A stretch of 64,000 nucleotides of DNA from Clostridium ragsdalei P11 (lineage in GTDB: Bacteria; Bacillota; Clostridia; Clostridiales; Clostridiaceae). Under the pieces are notes generated by a model. The model saw only the letters and a list, made by a program, of their open reading frames with translations, did no database searches and was not told where the DNA came from. Positions 26,614 to 34,351 of this stretch are shown here, one piece after another. Numbering within the stretch: the stretch's first letter is position 1; each line of letters begins with the position of its first letter. A program made the translations under genes and the position numbers. Location of the stretch: positions 310,001-374,000 of the forward strand of contig NZ_LROS01000011.1 of assembly GCF_001675165.1 (NCBI RefSeq), given 5' to 3'.

Positions 26614-26665
26614 GGTGCCTGTCACCGCAGTGGGACATTTTTATTCCATTCTGGTGACAGGCACC
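26614..26665. repeat. GGTGCCTGTCACC palindrome, copy 5
   Basis: Perfect 13-nt arms GGTGCCTGTCACC and GGTGACAGGCACC enclose AGTGGGACATTTTTATTCC. It is nearly identical to the copy at 15677. Confidence 0.85.
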
Positions 26666-26672
26666 TTAAAAT

Positions 26673-26706
26673 AAAAAAGAACAACTATATTTAGCTGTTC
26701 TTTTTT
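26673..26706 (-). terminator. Terminator of the epimerase gene
   Basis: On the minus strand AAAAAAGAACA, a 12-nt loop, then TGTTCTTTTTT: a strong intrinsic terminator 20 nt beyond the stop. Confidence 0.9.
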
Positions 26707-26725
26707 ATTTTACACCCCTATGATA

Positions 26726-27736
26726 TTATTTTAGCAGTTTAGTTCCTTCTATCCAACCTTCAGTTTCTTCAATTCCCTTCTCCAATGTATATTCCGGCTC
26801 CCAATTTATAAGGTCTCTTGCCCTCTTATAATTGCACTTTAATTTCATAATTTCACTTTGGGGGTAAATATGCTTTACATGTCTTACTTTAACTCTGTTT
26901 TTCGTAATAATTTGGGCTAATTCATTTATAGTAACATCTCTTCCTGTACCAGCATTAACTATCTGCCCATTAACTTTATCACAATACCCTGCCATTGCCA
27001 AAAATCTCGCACAATCCTTAACATATAGAAGATCTCTAGTCTGCTCTCCTGAACCATATATATTTATATTTCTACTATGCAGCGAATTGTTTATAAATGC
27101 AGCAACTACGCCACCTTCTCCTCCAGTTTTCTGAAATGGTCCATAAGTATTGAAAGGCCTTACAACTACCGCTGGAAGTTTGTATGCATTGTAATAGGAA
27201 AGTACCATATTTTCTGCTGCTATTTTACTTCCGCCATAAGGTGACACAGGCTTTACTGGATGCTTTTCATCTATTCCTTCCTGCCCTGACACATCATAAA
27301 CCATGCACGTACTAGTAAACACAACTTTACATGGATAAGTATCTTCATTAGCATCAAGGACCCAACCGTCTCCATCCATCTTTCCATTTCTACCAAACAT
27401 TTGAACTCTAGCTCTCTCAAGTATATTAAAAGTACCTACTACGTCGTTATAAAAAGTAGTTCTTGGATCCTCAATGCTTTCTTGAACATTTATAGATGCC
27501 GCCAAATGATATACTATATCAAACTTTTTTTTAAATATTTCATCTAACTTATTTTCATCTCTTACGTCTCCACCTATAAACTTGAAATTAGAATTATTTT
27601 TAAATTCCTGTATATTCTCAATTCTTCCATTAGATAAATTATCAAAGGCTGTAACCCTATGACCATCTTCCAGCAGTTTTTTTACTATCCAATGTCCAAT
27701 AAAGCCAGCTCCTCCTGTAACTAATATGTTCATCAT
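26726..27736 (-). CDS. NAD-dependent sugar-nucleotide epimerase/dehydratase
   Basis: This is an extended short-chain dehydrogenase. It has the Rossmann motif VTGGAGFIGHWIVKKL, DNLSNGR for NAD specificity, the active-site Ser/Thr region FTSTCMVYDVSG, and the catalytic YxxxK in SPYGGSKIAAE. It would interconvert or modify an NDP-sugar, in the manner of UDP-glucose 4-epimerase. At 336 residues it has full length. A 23-residue stretch between FNILERARVQMFG and VVFTSTC (about 111-141) is longer than in standard GalE. It lies in a surface/flagellin region, so its sugar may serve cell-surface or flagellin glycosylation. The exact substrate is not readable. Confidence 0.88.
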   Translation of the reverse strand: MMNILVTGGAGFIGHWIVKKLLEDGHRVTAFDNLSNGRIENIQEFKNNSNFKFIGGDVRDENKLDEIFKKKFDIVYHLAASINVQESIEDPRTTFYNDVVGTFNILERARVQMFGRNGKMDGDGWVLDANEDTYPCKVVFTSTCMVYDVSGQEGIDEKHPVKPVSPYGGSKIAAENMVLSYYNAYKLPAVVVRPFNTYGPFQKTGGEGGVVAAFINNSLHSRNINIYGSGEQTRDLLYVKDCARFLAMAGYCDKVNGQIVNAGTGRDVTINELAQIITKNRVKVRHVKHIYPQSEIMKLKCNYKRARDLINWEPEYTLEKGIEETEGWIEGTKLLK

Positions 27737-27881
27737 ATTCTACCTCTTTTCCGCATATAAAAATAATTAATAATTAAGAGTTAAGAATTAATAATTCTAG
27801 TTGTGAACTGATTACTTCATATTATTTAATTTATTCTATAAAAGTATTTAATATCCTCTTTTATCTTATCAAGTGATTCTT

Positions 27882-28142
27882 AGGTTCAGATGGAGTTTGC
27901 TTATAAGGATGACTTTCTCCAGCTGAACCTTATTAACAGTATTCTTAGTGTCTTTAGCACTTAGAATACTGTTATCCTTTAGGGGAAGAACTTATCCAGG
28001 CGTGTAGCAGTGCTTATCCCCCACTTTAATAGAAGATGGGGTGTTAGCAATGATAGCGATCGGATAAATATGGCTTCGTCATATCTAAGCATTGCTAATT
28101 CTTCTCCCTTGCCATCATATTAAAGTAATATCCATTACTTTT
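27882..28142. ncRNA. Candidate structured RNA or dispersed structured element
   Basis: Between the epimerase and the flagellin-like gene there is no coding frame but several strong stems. AGGTTCAG/CTGAACCT has an inner GGAG/CTCC (27882-27930). A 17-bp stem TAACAGTATTCTTAGTG with one mismatch lies at 27934-27974. AGGGGAAGAA/TTCTTCTCCCT encloses everything from 27981 to 28110, including CCCCA/TGGGG and TTAGCAATG/CATTGCTAA. AAAGTAAT/ATTACTTT followed by TTCTC ends it on the plus strand (28122-28141), suggesting plus-strand transcription. It matches no riboswitch class I know. The strand is not settled. Confidence 0.5.
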
Positions 28143-28175
28143 TCTCTGCTGAGTAAAAGAATTGTACCTATAAAA

Positions 28176-29000
28176 TTAACTTAGAAGCTGTGAAACAGTA
28201 CTATTTTCTAACCTAGATGATTGACAATCCAGTGCATTAGCTGCATTTTCTAAAATCGCTTTGGAATTATTTAATGCAATACGTGCAGTATACTTATCCA
28301 TAGCTTTTAATTGGCATAATTTTGTAACTGACATATCTACTACCATATTCTGATACATAGCATCATCTGCAAGTCCTCCTATTTGACTTTTTATATTATC
28401 AGAATATTTATCTAAAGGTTTTATCAAATTATTCTCTATTCTATTAGTGTCTTTCAATATATCTCTTATGCCTAGCTTCCCTTCAATGTGAAATTTTCCA
28501 TCACCATTTTTTTTATTGTCTTTATCCACATCAGCATCTATACTTATATCAAAAGGTTTTAAATCTATAACAATATCAGATCCATGATTAGTTTCTACAT
28601 TAATCTGATTCTCTCTAAAAGTATTATCTCCAAAAGTGGAGTTTACTACACTATTCATATAACTTATTATTTCATTGGCCTGTTTTTCTGCAGCTTTTCT
28701 ATCTTCATCTGTCAATTTACCACTATTATATTCGGAAGATATTTGTTTCAATTTCTCAGACATATCTTCTAATGAATTTACAGCTTTATTTTCCTCTTGA
28801 AGAAAAGAAACTCCTTCTTGTATATGTTTCTCTGAAGTTTGTGCTTTACTTAATTCAACTTTTAATTCATTTACTTCTAAAGTATCAGCCATTGATTTTT
28901 GAGAATCTAGCCTTGTTTTTACTGCATTTGCCAATTTCTTGTTTTGATTATTGTAGATACTTAAAAAACTACTTTTAAATTTAATTTTTGAAATATTCAT
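28176..29000 (-). CDS. Degenerate flagellin-like protein
   Basis: The 274-residue product aligns by pattern with flagellin D1. EGVSFLQEENKAVNSLEDMSEKLKQISSEY corresponds to [27 protein letters not shown], and DRKAAEKQANEIISYMNSVVN ... GDNTFRENQINVETNHGSDIVIDL to the following helix and beta-hairpin. It lacks the SSGLRINSAADDAAGLAISE block and has a highly charged centre (DKDNKKNGDG). It may be a specialised axial protein or a decaying flagellin, but intact length, AGAAAGG ribosome site and a sigma-D promoter (29083-29108) argue for function. Confidence 0.7.
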   Translation of the reverse strand: MNISKIKFKSSFLSIYNNQNKKLANAVKTRLDSQKSMADTLEVNELKVELSKAQTSEKHIQEGVSFLQEENKAVNSLEDMSEKLKQISSEYNSGKLTDEDRKAAEKQANEIISYMNSVVNSTFGDNTFRENQINVETNHGSDIVIDLKPFDISIDADVDKDNKKNGDGKFHIEGKLGIRDILKDTNRIENNLIKPLDKYSDNIKSQIGGLADDAMYQNMVVDMSVTKLCQLKAMDKYTARIALNNSKAILENAANALDCQSSRLENSTVSQLLS

Positions 29001-29082
29001 AATTACACGCCTTTCTACTTAAAAGTTGAGAATTAACAACGGATAGTTAAATACTTCGTTTCTCTTTCATTAACTATTTATG

Positions 29083-29108
29083 TTATCGTAGATAAATAGA
29101 AATCTTTA
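29083..29108 (-). promoter_or_regulatory. Sigma-D type promoter of the flagellin-like gene
   Basis: On the minus strand TAAA (29108-29105) is followed after about 14 nt by TACGATAAC. It is divergent from, and only 23 bp away from, the plus-strand promoter at 29131. Confidence 0.7.
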
Positions 29109-29130
29109 TACCAAAGTAAATAATAAATAG

Positions 29131-29157
29131 TTAAGTTTCCCATATTTGTAACGATAA
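29131..29157 (+). promoter_or_regulatory. Sigma-D type promoter of the FlxA-like gene
   Basis: Plus strand: TTAA (29131-29134), 15 nt, then AACGATAAAC. The -35 deviates by one base from TAAA; the -10 core CGATAA is intact. It lies 50 nt ahead of the ATG. Confidence 0.65.
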
Positions 29158-29206
29158 ACGTTTTGGGAAGGTCTAATTATATAAAACCTGTTTTGGAGAT
29201 GATTAC

Positions 29207-29950
29207 ATGACTATAAACTCAATTCAATCAAAAACTATAAATATAAATAGTTTATCTCGTGATAATAAACTAGACAAAAAAAACAAAAAAAATTCAATAA
29301 GTAATATTAAATCTAATAATAATGTAATTCAAGCTTTAGAAAAAGAAAAAGAATCAATTCAGAATCAAATCCAGGGAATTAAAGATAGCAATATGGATGA
29401 AAAAAGCAAGCAATCAAATATTAAAGATTTAAACAAACAAATTCAGCAAATAGATTCAAAAATTGCTGAAATCAAATCAGAACAAATAACTCATAAAAAA
29501 GAAAATGAAGAAAAACAAAAAAAGAAAGAAAATTCTACTGAAAAAATAGCATATGATGAGAACTCACAGAAATCAATACAATTAAACAATTTAATAAAAA
29601 TTGCTTCAAATGTTTCTAAATTATCTAAAATGTATACTATTAAAGCTGGTATGAAAAGACAAATGAATGTTATCCTAAGTGAACCTGATCCAATAAAGGG
29701 AACCTATTCTAATTCTCAGACCGCTGAAATGGATAAACTATCCTGCAATATAGGAAGGATAGATGAACAGATTTCATCTAAAACAAAAGAAGTTAAAAAT
29801 GCTGCAAAGAAAAATGTAGGAACTCAAGGAAAACAATCTTCCGAAAAAAGTCAAACGGATAATACGGTAGTCGATGATAATAAGAATATTTCTTCTTCCA
29901 AAAAAACTCACAAAAAATCCGGGAAGGATAAAATAAGTACTTATGTATAA
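29207..29950 (+). CDS. FlxA-like coiled-coil protein
   Basis: The 247-residue, lysine-rich protein has a coiled-coil core KESIQNQIQGIKDSNMDEKS then KQSNIKDLNKQIQQIDSKIAEI (about 50-95). This matches the FlxA-like family, whose E. coli founder is a flagellar class-3 gene. Beyond about 100 it is low-complexity, ending in a very basic tail. No signal peptide is present. It is one of two plus-strand genes and is divergent from the flagellin-like gene, each behind its own sigma-D-type promoter, so the pair is probably co-expressed late in flagellar assembly. GGAGATG precedes the ATG. Confidence 0.65.
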   Translation: MTINSIQSKTININSLSRDNKLDKKNKKNSISNIKSNNNVIQALEKEKESIQNQIQGIKDSNMDEKSKQSNIKDLNKQIQQIDSKIAEIKSEQITHKKENEEKQKKKENSTEKIAYDENSQKSIQLNNLIKIASNVSKLSKMYTIKAGMKRQMNVILSEPDPIKGTYSNSQTAEMDKLSCNIGRIDEQISSKTKEVKNAAKKNVGTQGKQSSEKSQTDNTVVDDNKNISSSKKTHKKSGKDKISTYV

Positions 29951-30258
29951 CTAACTTTCGCAGTTTAAGAATATTGCGAGGCAATATTTTTAATTAATAG
30001 TTAAGAATGAAGAATTAATAGTTAATGTGGATTTTTTTCCGTCACACTCTCAAAAAATCTTTGATTAAGCTTTTCACCACTCGTTTTGCTAAATTAAAAC
30101 ATTACTAAGAGGTGACTCATATAAATTTAAAGATTTTTTGCGATAGCTAAAAATCATCCTTCACTATTAATTTTTCATTATTAATTCTTAACTTGAGAAG
30201 CTTTGCTTCGCAAAATTATTATATTAAGTCAAAATTTTATATGTGCAAAAGTTAAGTA
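29951..30258. repeat. MITE-like palindromic element, full copy
   Basis: Left end CTAACTTTCGCAGTTTAAGA and right end TATGTGCAAAAGTTAAGTA are imperfect inverted repeats. Inside, arm words AGTTAAGAATGAAGAATTA and CATTATTAATTCTTAAC pair across about 150 nt. It is near-identical over some 260 bp to the copy at 50982. There is no open frame, so it must be moved in trans if mobile. It lies between the FlxA-like gene and the short flagellin. Confidence 0.8.
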
Positions 30259-30286
30259 TCTAGTATTATTGCACATACAAATTAAG

Positions 30287-31258
30287 CTACATTATAAAAG
30301 ATTTTAATAACTGCGACATCCGTTCTGATGAATTACGATTAGCTTGTACCAGCATTGCCTGTGATGCTTGAGAAAGAATATTGTATCTTGAATAATTTAT
30401 CATTTCCTTTGCCATATCAGCATCTTCTATTTTAGATTCTGATGCAGATATATTACTTGCTGTATCACCAAGACAATCTATCCTACACTGTAATACATTT
30501 TGAAGAGCTGCTCTTAAACCTACTCTAAAACAAGATACCTTTCCTATAGCATCACTATATATTTTAATAGCAGCACTAGCATTTTTAGGATCTGTCATAT
30601 CTAGTGCATACTCTACAGTTTTATTATCATTTCCATCAGTAACTACATTATCTTTATCATTTGGATTTGCCTCTACAAGTTTTGCTGTTACTTTTCCATC
30701 CTTTGATGTAACACTTCCACCTGATTCTCCACTTATATTTAGTGCTTTAGCTTTCATATCTTCTACCTTGATCACATCGCATTGCCCTAAATTAGCTCCA
30801 GCTTGAGCCGCAAATTTAGAATTAACTCCATTATTTTTACCATCGAAGCTTAACAGCTTTATAGTATTAAACTCTGTATTGTCACCTATATCGTTAATTT
30901 CTGAGGTTAATTGATTGATTTCACATTGAATATTTTTTCTATCTTGATCTTTTAATGTTCCATTTGCAGCTTCAGTTGCTAACTGCTTCATTCTTTGTAA
31001 TATTGAAGTAGTCACATCTAATGCACCATCTGCAACCTGTACAGCAGAAATATCATCTTGGGCATTTCTTGATGCCTGCTCTAGTCCTATAATTCGTGAC
31101 TTCATTTTTCGAGAAACTACCAAACCTGACGGATTATCCGATGCACTATTTATGGCTAATCCAGAAGAAAGTCTCTTAGCAGCTTTTGCCATCTTAGACG
31201 TATTTATTGACATATATCTCAATACATTTACTGCATTTATATTATGATTGATTACCAT
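30287..31258 (-). CDS. Flagellin, divergent (323 residues)
   Basis: From the ATG at 31258 ([17 protein letters not shown]), with GGAGGGAGG ahead, this has both flagellin end domains. The N-terminal signature is [22 protein letters not shown], the C-terminal one is [30 protein letters not shown]. The C-terminus ends [12 protein letters not shown] instead of the QQVLQLLR of the large flagellins. The D1 C-helix has cysteines ([22 protein letters not shown]) where flagellins normally have none. The centre is short. No CGATAA promoter was found. An upstream ATG at 31285 would bury the ribosome site and is rejected. Probably a minor filament protein. Confidence 0.9.
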   Translation of the reverse strand: [323 protein letters not shown]

Positions 31259-31317
31259 GTGCCTGCCTCCCTCCAATTTCCTCACATTGTAATTTTATCA
31301 TAAATAATTACATTTAA

Positions 31318-31365
31318 CAAAAATAAGCACCAACAGCTTATATGCTAGCTATCGATGCCTACTTA
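31318..31365 (-). terminator. Terminator-like hairpin before the 31258 flagellin
   Basis: On the minus strand AAGTAGGCATCGATAGCT and AGCTGTTGGTGCTT form an imperfect stem followed by ATTTTTGTT. The right half (GGTGCTTATTTTT) is shared with the hairpin at 41780. Confidence 0.45.
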
Positions 31366-31452
31366 CATTTTCCAGAATTTATACTCCCGGATTACTTTTA
31401 AGTAATTTCTCCAAATCATTAAATTCATTAATATACACCTTTTTGACTCTTT

Positions 31453-31555
31453 CAACTAATCTTTTCATTGTAAAACCTCACATCTGTTGATGTCTCTATT
31501 AACGAACTCATATAATCATATATAAGTTGCTCATAAATTCTATTATTTATTTTAT
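31453..31555 (-). pseudogene. Fragment of an AAA-ATPase/PD-(D/E)XK gene
   Basis: The frame reads KINNRIYEQLIYDYMSSLIE followed by TSTDVRFYNEKIS and a stop. It matches KINNRIYEQLIYDYMSSLIE TSTDVGFYNEKSN in the intact gene at 32000-33601 with one or two changes. It starts exactly where the 122-residue coiled-coil gene stops and is cut after about 34 codons. It is a leftover of a second copy of the neighbouring ATPase gene. A 28-codon frame (MKRLVERVKKVYINEFNDLE...) continues downstream. Confidence 0.8.
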
Positions 31556-31915
31556 AATCTTCAAGCTTGCTATATTTTCCATGTTTCTAGCTGTTACTAC
31601 CTCAACTGTAGCTAAATCTTTTCTCATATCTTCAACTTTTCCTGAAAGTTGAATCATATCATTACTTAATTTATCATGCTCAGCCTTATTAGTATTAGCC
31701 TTATCCTCAAGTATTCTAAGTATAGTACCATGTTCTTTCTGCTGTATTCTTATAAGTTCAATATCATTTTTCATTCCACTAATATCACTTTTCATTCCAC
31801 TAATATCACTTTTCATTCCACTAATATCACTTTTTATTTCTTTAATATCATCATTTATATATTTTAATTTTTCGTCAAGTAAATTACCCAATGCCTTTAA
31901 TAATTCATTATCCAT
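31547..31915 (-). CDS. Coiled-coil protein with a tandem heptad repeat
   Basis: The 122-residue protein is a continuous heptad-pattern coiled coil (MDNELLKALGNLLDEKLKYI...). Three consecutive 7-residue units SDISGMK are encoded by a 21-bp DNA repeat, repeated with only minor change, at about 31770-31835. No signal or membrane segment is present. Its last codons run into a fragment of an AAA-type gene, so the original C-terminus may have been replaced by recombination. Proteins of this shape are common hypotheticals in clostridia and phages. Function unknown. Confidence 0.6.
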   Translation of the reverse strand: MDNELLKALGNLLDEKLKYINDDIKEIKSDISGMKSDISGMKSDISGMKNDIELIRIQQKEHGTILRILEDKANTNKAEHDKLSNDMIQLSGKVEDMRKDLATVEVVTARNMENIASLKIIK

Positions 31916-31999
31916 ATTACACCACCCTATATCTAATATACATTACAAGTTTAACATGTCATTATTGCAAATTCAACATATAAATTTCTAGTGGAGTAT

Positions 32000-33592
32000 C
32001 TAACAATAAACTTCCACTATATTCTTTATGTTCTTTTCCCTGCTGCCTACATTAATATTAACCTCATCCACTTTTTCTGATTCGCCCTTAGATTTTCTGA
32101 AGTCAAATATTAAAAGATATCCCTGATCCAGACTGTACTGATCCAAGTATTCTCCGAGCTGCATGAGTCCCTTTTTGTGATATTCTTCACCATGCCATAT
32201 TTTAAGCTCTAATATATACATTTTTTTATTATAAGTTATAACTATATCAAAACGCTTTTCTTCTCCGCCCTGTACTTCTTTAAAAGCAAAGCCTGTGCCA
32301 TTTATTATAGGACTTATAAAAGCTAAAAATAAGAGTCTTCCATCTGCTTCTAAAAATGACTTTCTTTTTTCTGAATACTCATGCTTCATAAATTGTTGAA
32401 ATTTTAAAAATATCTTTTTTACATCAAGGTTTCCATCTTCTCTTATAAAATTTGACTTTTCATTGTAAAATCCAACATCAGTTGATGTTTCTATTAATGA
32501 ACTCATATAATCATATATCAGCTGTTCATATATTCTATTATTTATTTTCAAGCTATTGTCTTCATTTTTAAATATTCCATAAAGCATTCCCATATTTATA
32601 ATTGGATTACTTATATTGTAATTAATTTTATTTCCATCTATAATTAAACTCTTTACCATTTCTTTCAGTTTACTGTTGTTTTCAATATTTTTAATCAAAC
32701 TTTGAAAATTCGTATTATCATCATTTAAAAGTATCTTTACAGCTTTATCCATATATTCTTTTTTCCACTCAAGTTCCCCTTCTGGCATTATTTTTTCATC
32801 TATTATCTTACATAGTTTACTTATAAGAAAAGGATAACCGGAAGTATAAAAATGCAGCCTTTCTGAAAAATATTCTTTATCAAGTTTTACTCCCTTATCC
32901 TTTACATATTCATCCATCATAGTTTCTATTTCTTCCTTTGAAAAACTCATATCCACATCAAACTCCGAGGCTATATTCCATGGACTGTTGTATTTATGTT
33001 CTTCATCCGATCTTATTTTGAACCTTAAACTTTTCACATCGTGTACGCCTGCAAGTATTACACTATGGAAAGTAATGTCTTCTTGTTCATTTCTTAGTAA
33101 ATACTTATTTCGAAGCATTCCTAAAAAACTTAAAAAAAGCTGGTTATTACTGCTCTTATCCACTTCATCTATCATTAAAACTACCTTTTTATCTGCTTTC
33201 ATAACTAATTTGGTTATAGCATTTGATAAATCATTTAAATTTTGAATCTTAACTCTTTCTTCTTCCAGAAAACCTGATAAATTTTTATTGTTTAATATTA
33301 AATTTCTCTCCACTATCTGTAAAAAGGCTCTTGAAAAACTTTTTTCATTTTCAAAAACAGAATCTCCTATGCCCTCAAAGCTTATTTTTATAGGTAAATA
33401 TTGTTCCTCACTTTTAAGTTTTTTATTAAGTAAGAATAATGTTGTAGTCTTTCCGTACTGCCTTGGTCTGTTTATTACAAAATACTCCTCATTTTCTATA
33501 AGATTCATTATCTTTTTTATTTTATTAGAAATATCTACCATATAATGTTTTTCCGGTATGCAAGTTCCCGTTACATTAAACCTTTTTTTCAT
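32000..33592 (-). CDS. AAA-like ATPase with C-terminal PD-(D/E)XK-like domain (copy 1)
   Basis: The N-terminal ATPase domain has a degenerate P-loop NRPRQYGKTTTL (lysine near 51 of the longer form) and a Walker B KKVVLMIDEVDKSS near 140, followed by a winged-helix-like middle. The C-terminal segment RFDIVITYNKKMYILELKIW has the D-x(n)-ExK layout of the PD-(D/E)XK nuclease fold. This architecture (AAA-like plus DUF1703-type) is abundant and multi-copy in Firmicutes and Bacteroidetes. The role is unproven, with mobile-element or defence functions suspected. ATG at 33592 has GAGGTG at good distance; a GTG nine bases earlier is possible. A fragment of a sister gene lies downstream. Confidence 0.85.
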   Translation of the reverse strand: MKKRFNVTGTCIPEKHYMVDISNKIKKIMNLIENEEYFVINRPRQYGKTTTLFLLNKKLKSEEQYLPIKISFEGIGDSVFENEKSFSRAFLQIVERNLILNNKNLSGFLEEERVKIQNLNDLSNAITKLVMKADKKVVLMIDEVDKSSNNQLFLSFLGMLRNKYLLRNEQEDITFHSVILAGVHDVKSLRFKIRSDEEHKYNSPWNIASEFDVDMSFSKEEIETMMDEYVKDKGVKLDKEYFSERLHFYTSGYPFLISKLCKIIDEKIMPEGELEWKKEYMDKAVKILLNDDNTNFQSLIKNIENNSKLKEMVKSLIIDGNKINYNISNPIINMGMLYGIFKNEDNSLKINNRIYEQLIYDYMSSLIETSTDVGFYNEKSNFIREDGNLDVKKIFLKFQQFMKHEYSEKRKSFLEADGRLLFLAFISPIINGTGFAFKEVQGGEEKRFDIVITYNKKMYILELKIWHGEEYHKKGLMQLGEYLDQYSLDQGYLLIFDFRKSKGESEKVDEVNINVGSREKNIKNIVEVYC

Positions 33593-33642
33593 CACTTTCA
33601 CACCTCACCTGTATCTATTTTAATAATATGTCTATTACATAT

Positions 33643-33804
33643 TTTATCTGATGACTACCTACTGTAACACTCCTACGCACTCTGTGAAAGCGATTATCAC
33701 CAAATCATAGATTTGGGATATCTGCTTGCACACAGCGAAAGCGACTATCACCAAATCAAAGATTTGGGATATCTGCTTTTCCCACTAAGTAAGATTCATT
33801 GATA
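33643..33804. repeat. Dispersed element with two 51-bp tandem units
   Basis: Second copy of the element at 10516, with the same ends (TTTTATCTGATG, ATTCATTGATA) but one 51-bp unit fewer. It interrupts the upstream region of the AAA gene: the flanking sequence from 33823 on is homologous to the upstream region of the glycosyltransferase gene, which lacks the element. Confidence 0.85.
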
Positions 33805-33822
33805 ATTTCTGCATTTATCTGC

Positions 33823-33986
33823 TTATCTTCATCTTCTACTTTATTATAATCTATAACAATCATCTTTTTCCATTATAAACAATATATTTTTATTATAGTC
33901 ATAAAAAATTAATTTTATACGAACATTTGTTCTTTTCGTAATCATTTAGATATACTAAAAAGAGCAGCCATTTCAATGACCGTTCT
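33823..33986. repeat. Duplicated upstream region, copy 1
   Basis: This stretch resembles 36737-36889 throughout. Both contain CTTCTAYTTTATTATAATMT, TTTTATTATAGTCATAAAAA and an AAAAAGAGCAGCC hairpin. The hairpin at 33961-33986 (AGAACGGTCAT/ATGGCTGCTCT on the minus strand, then TTTTTAG) looks like an intrinsic terminator. See the finding on the duplication. Confidence 0.7.
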
Positions 33987-34019
33987 AAAAATATTATTAC
34001 ATTATTTTACAGGTGCCTG

Positions 34020-34196
34020 TCACCATTGCTTAATCAAATTTTTAACTCTAATTACAATTTGTTCTCTGCCTATTTTTCTGCTCCCTAAATATATTGTTAT
34101 ATAAGAAGGCATAAATATCAGCACTACTGACATTGTAAAAAATAAGATGACAATACTGTCAGTAGTGCCGATATCCACGGCTGTTTTTGGTTGTCC
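34020..34196 (-). pseudogene. C-terminal remnant of a membrane protein
   Basis: A 58-codon open frame without start reads PKTAVDIGTTDSIVILFFTM, then SVVLIFMPSYITIYLGSRKI and ends VKNLIKQW, with its stop inside a GGTGCC repeat half. It has one hydrophobic helix followed by a basic tail, like the end of a transporter subunit. Upstream there are two stops in frame. A large inverted repeat (ATCAGCACTACTGACA with its complement at 34101-34175) falls inside, so an insertion may have disrupted the gene. The parent family is not recognised. Confidence 0.35.
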
Positions 34197-34351
34197 CTAC
34201 TATTTTTTCGTAGGATTAGTAGGGTGGAAACTGTGCCCTATTTGCCCTAAGCCTCCATAACAAAATGAGCACTTGACCTAATATTAGATTAGCATAAACA
34301 ATAAAAATTACAAAGCATCAATATCTTTTATTTTTTACTATTTGAATTTCC
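34197..34351. other. Gap after the glycosyltransferase gene
   Basis: It contains a short hairpin CCCTACTA/TAGTAGGG (34195-34222) and a minus-strand frame CSFCYGGLGQIGHSFHPTN without start or ribosome site. No terminator with a clear U tract was found for the glycosyltransferase gene. Confidence 0.3.

Noticed and set aside
29951-30258. Insertion sequence with transposase
   Set aside because: The element has inverted ends but no coding frame, so only a non-autonomous repeat can be supported.
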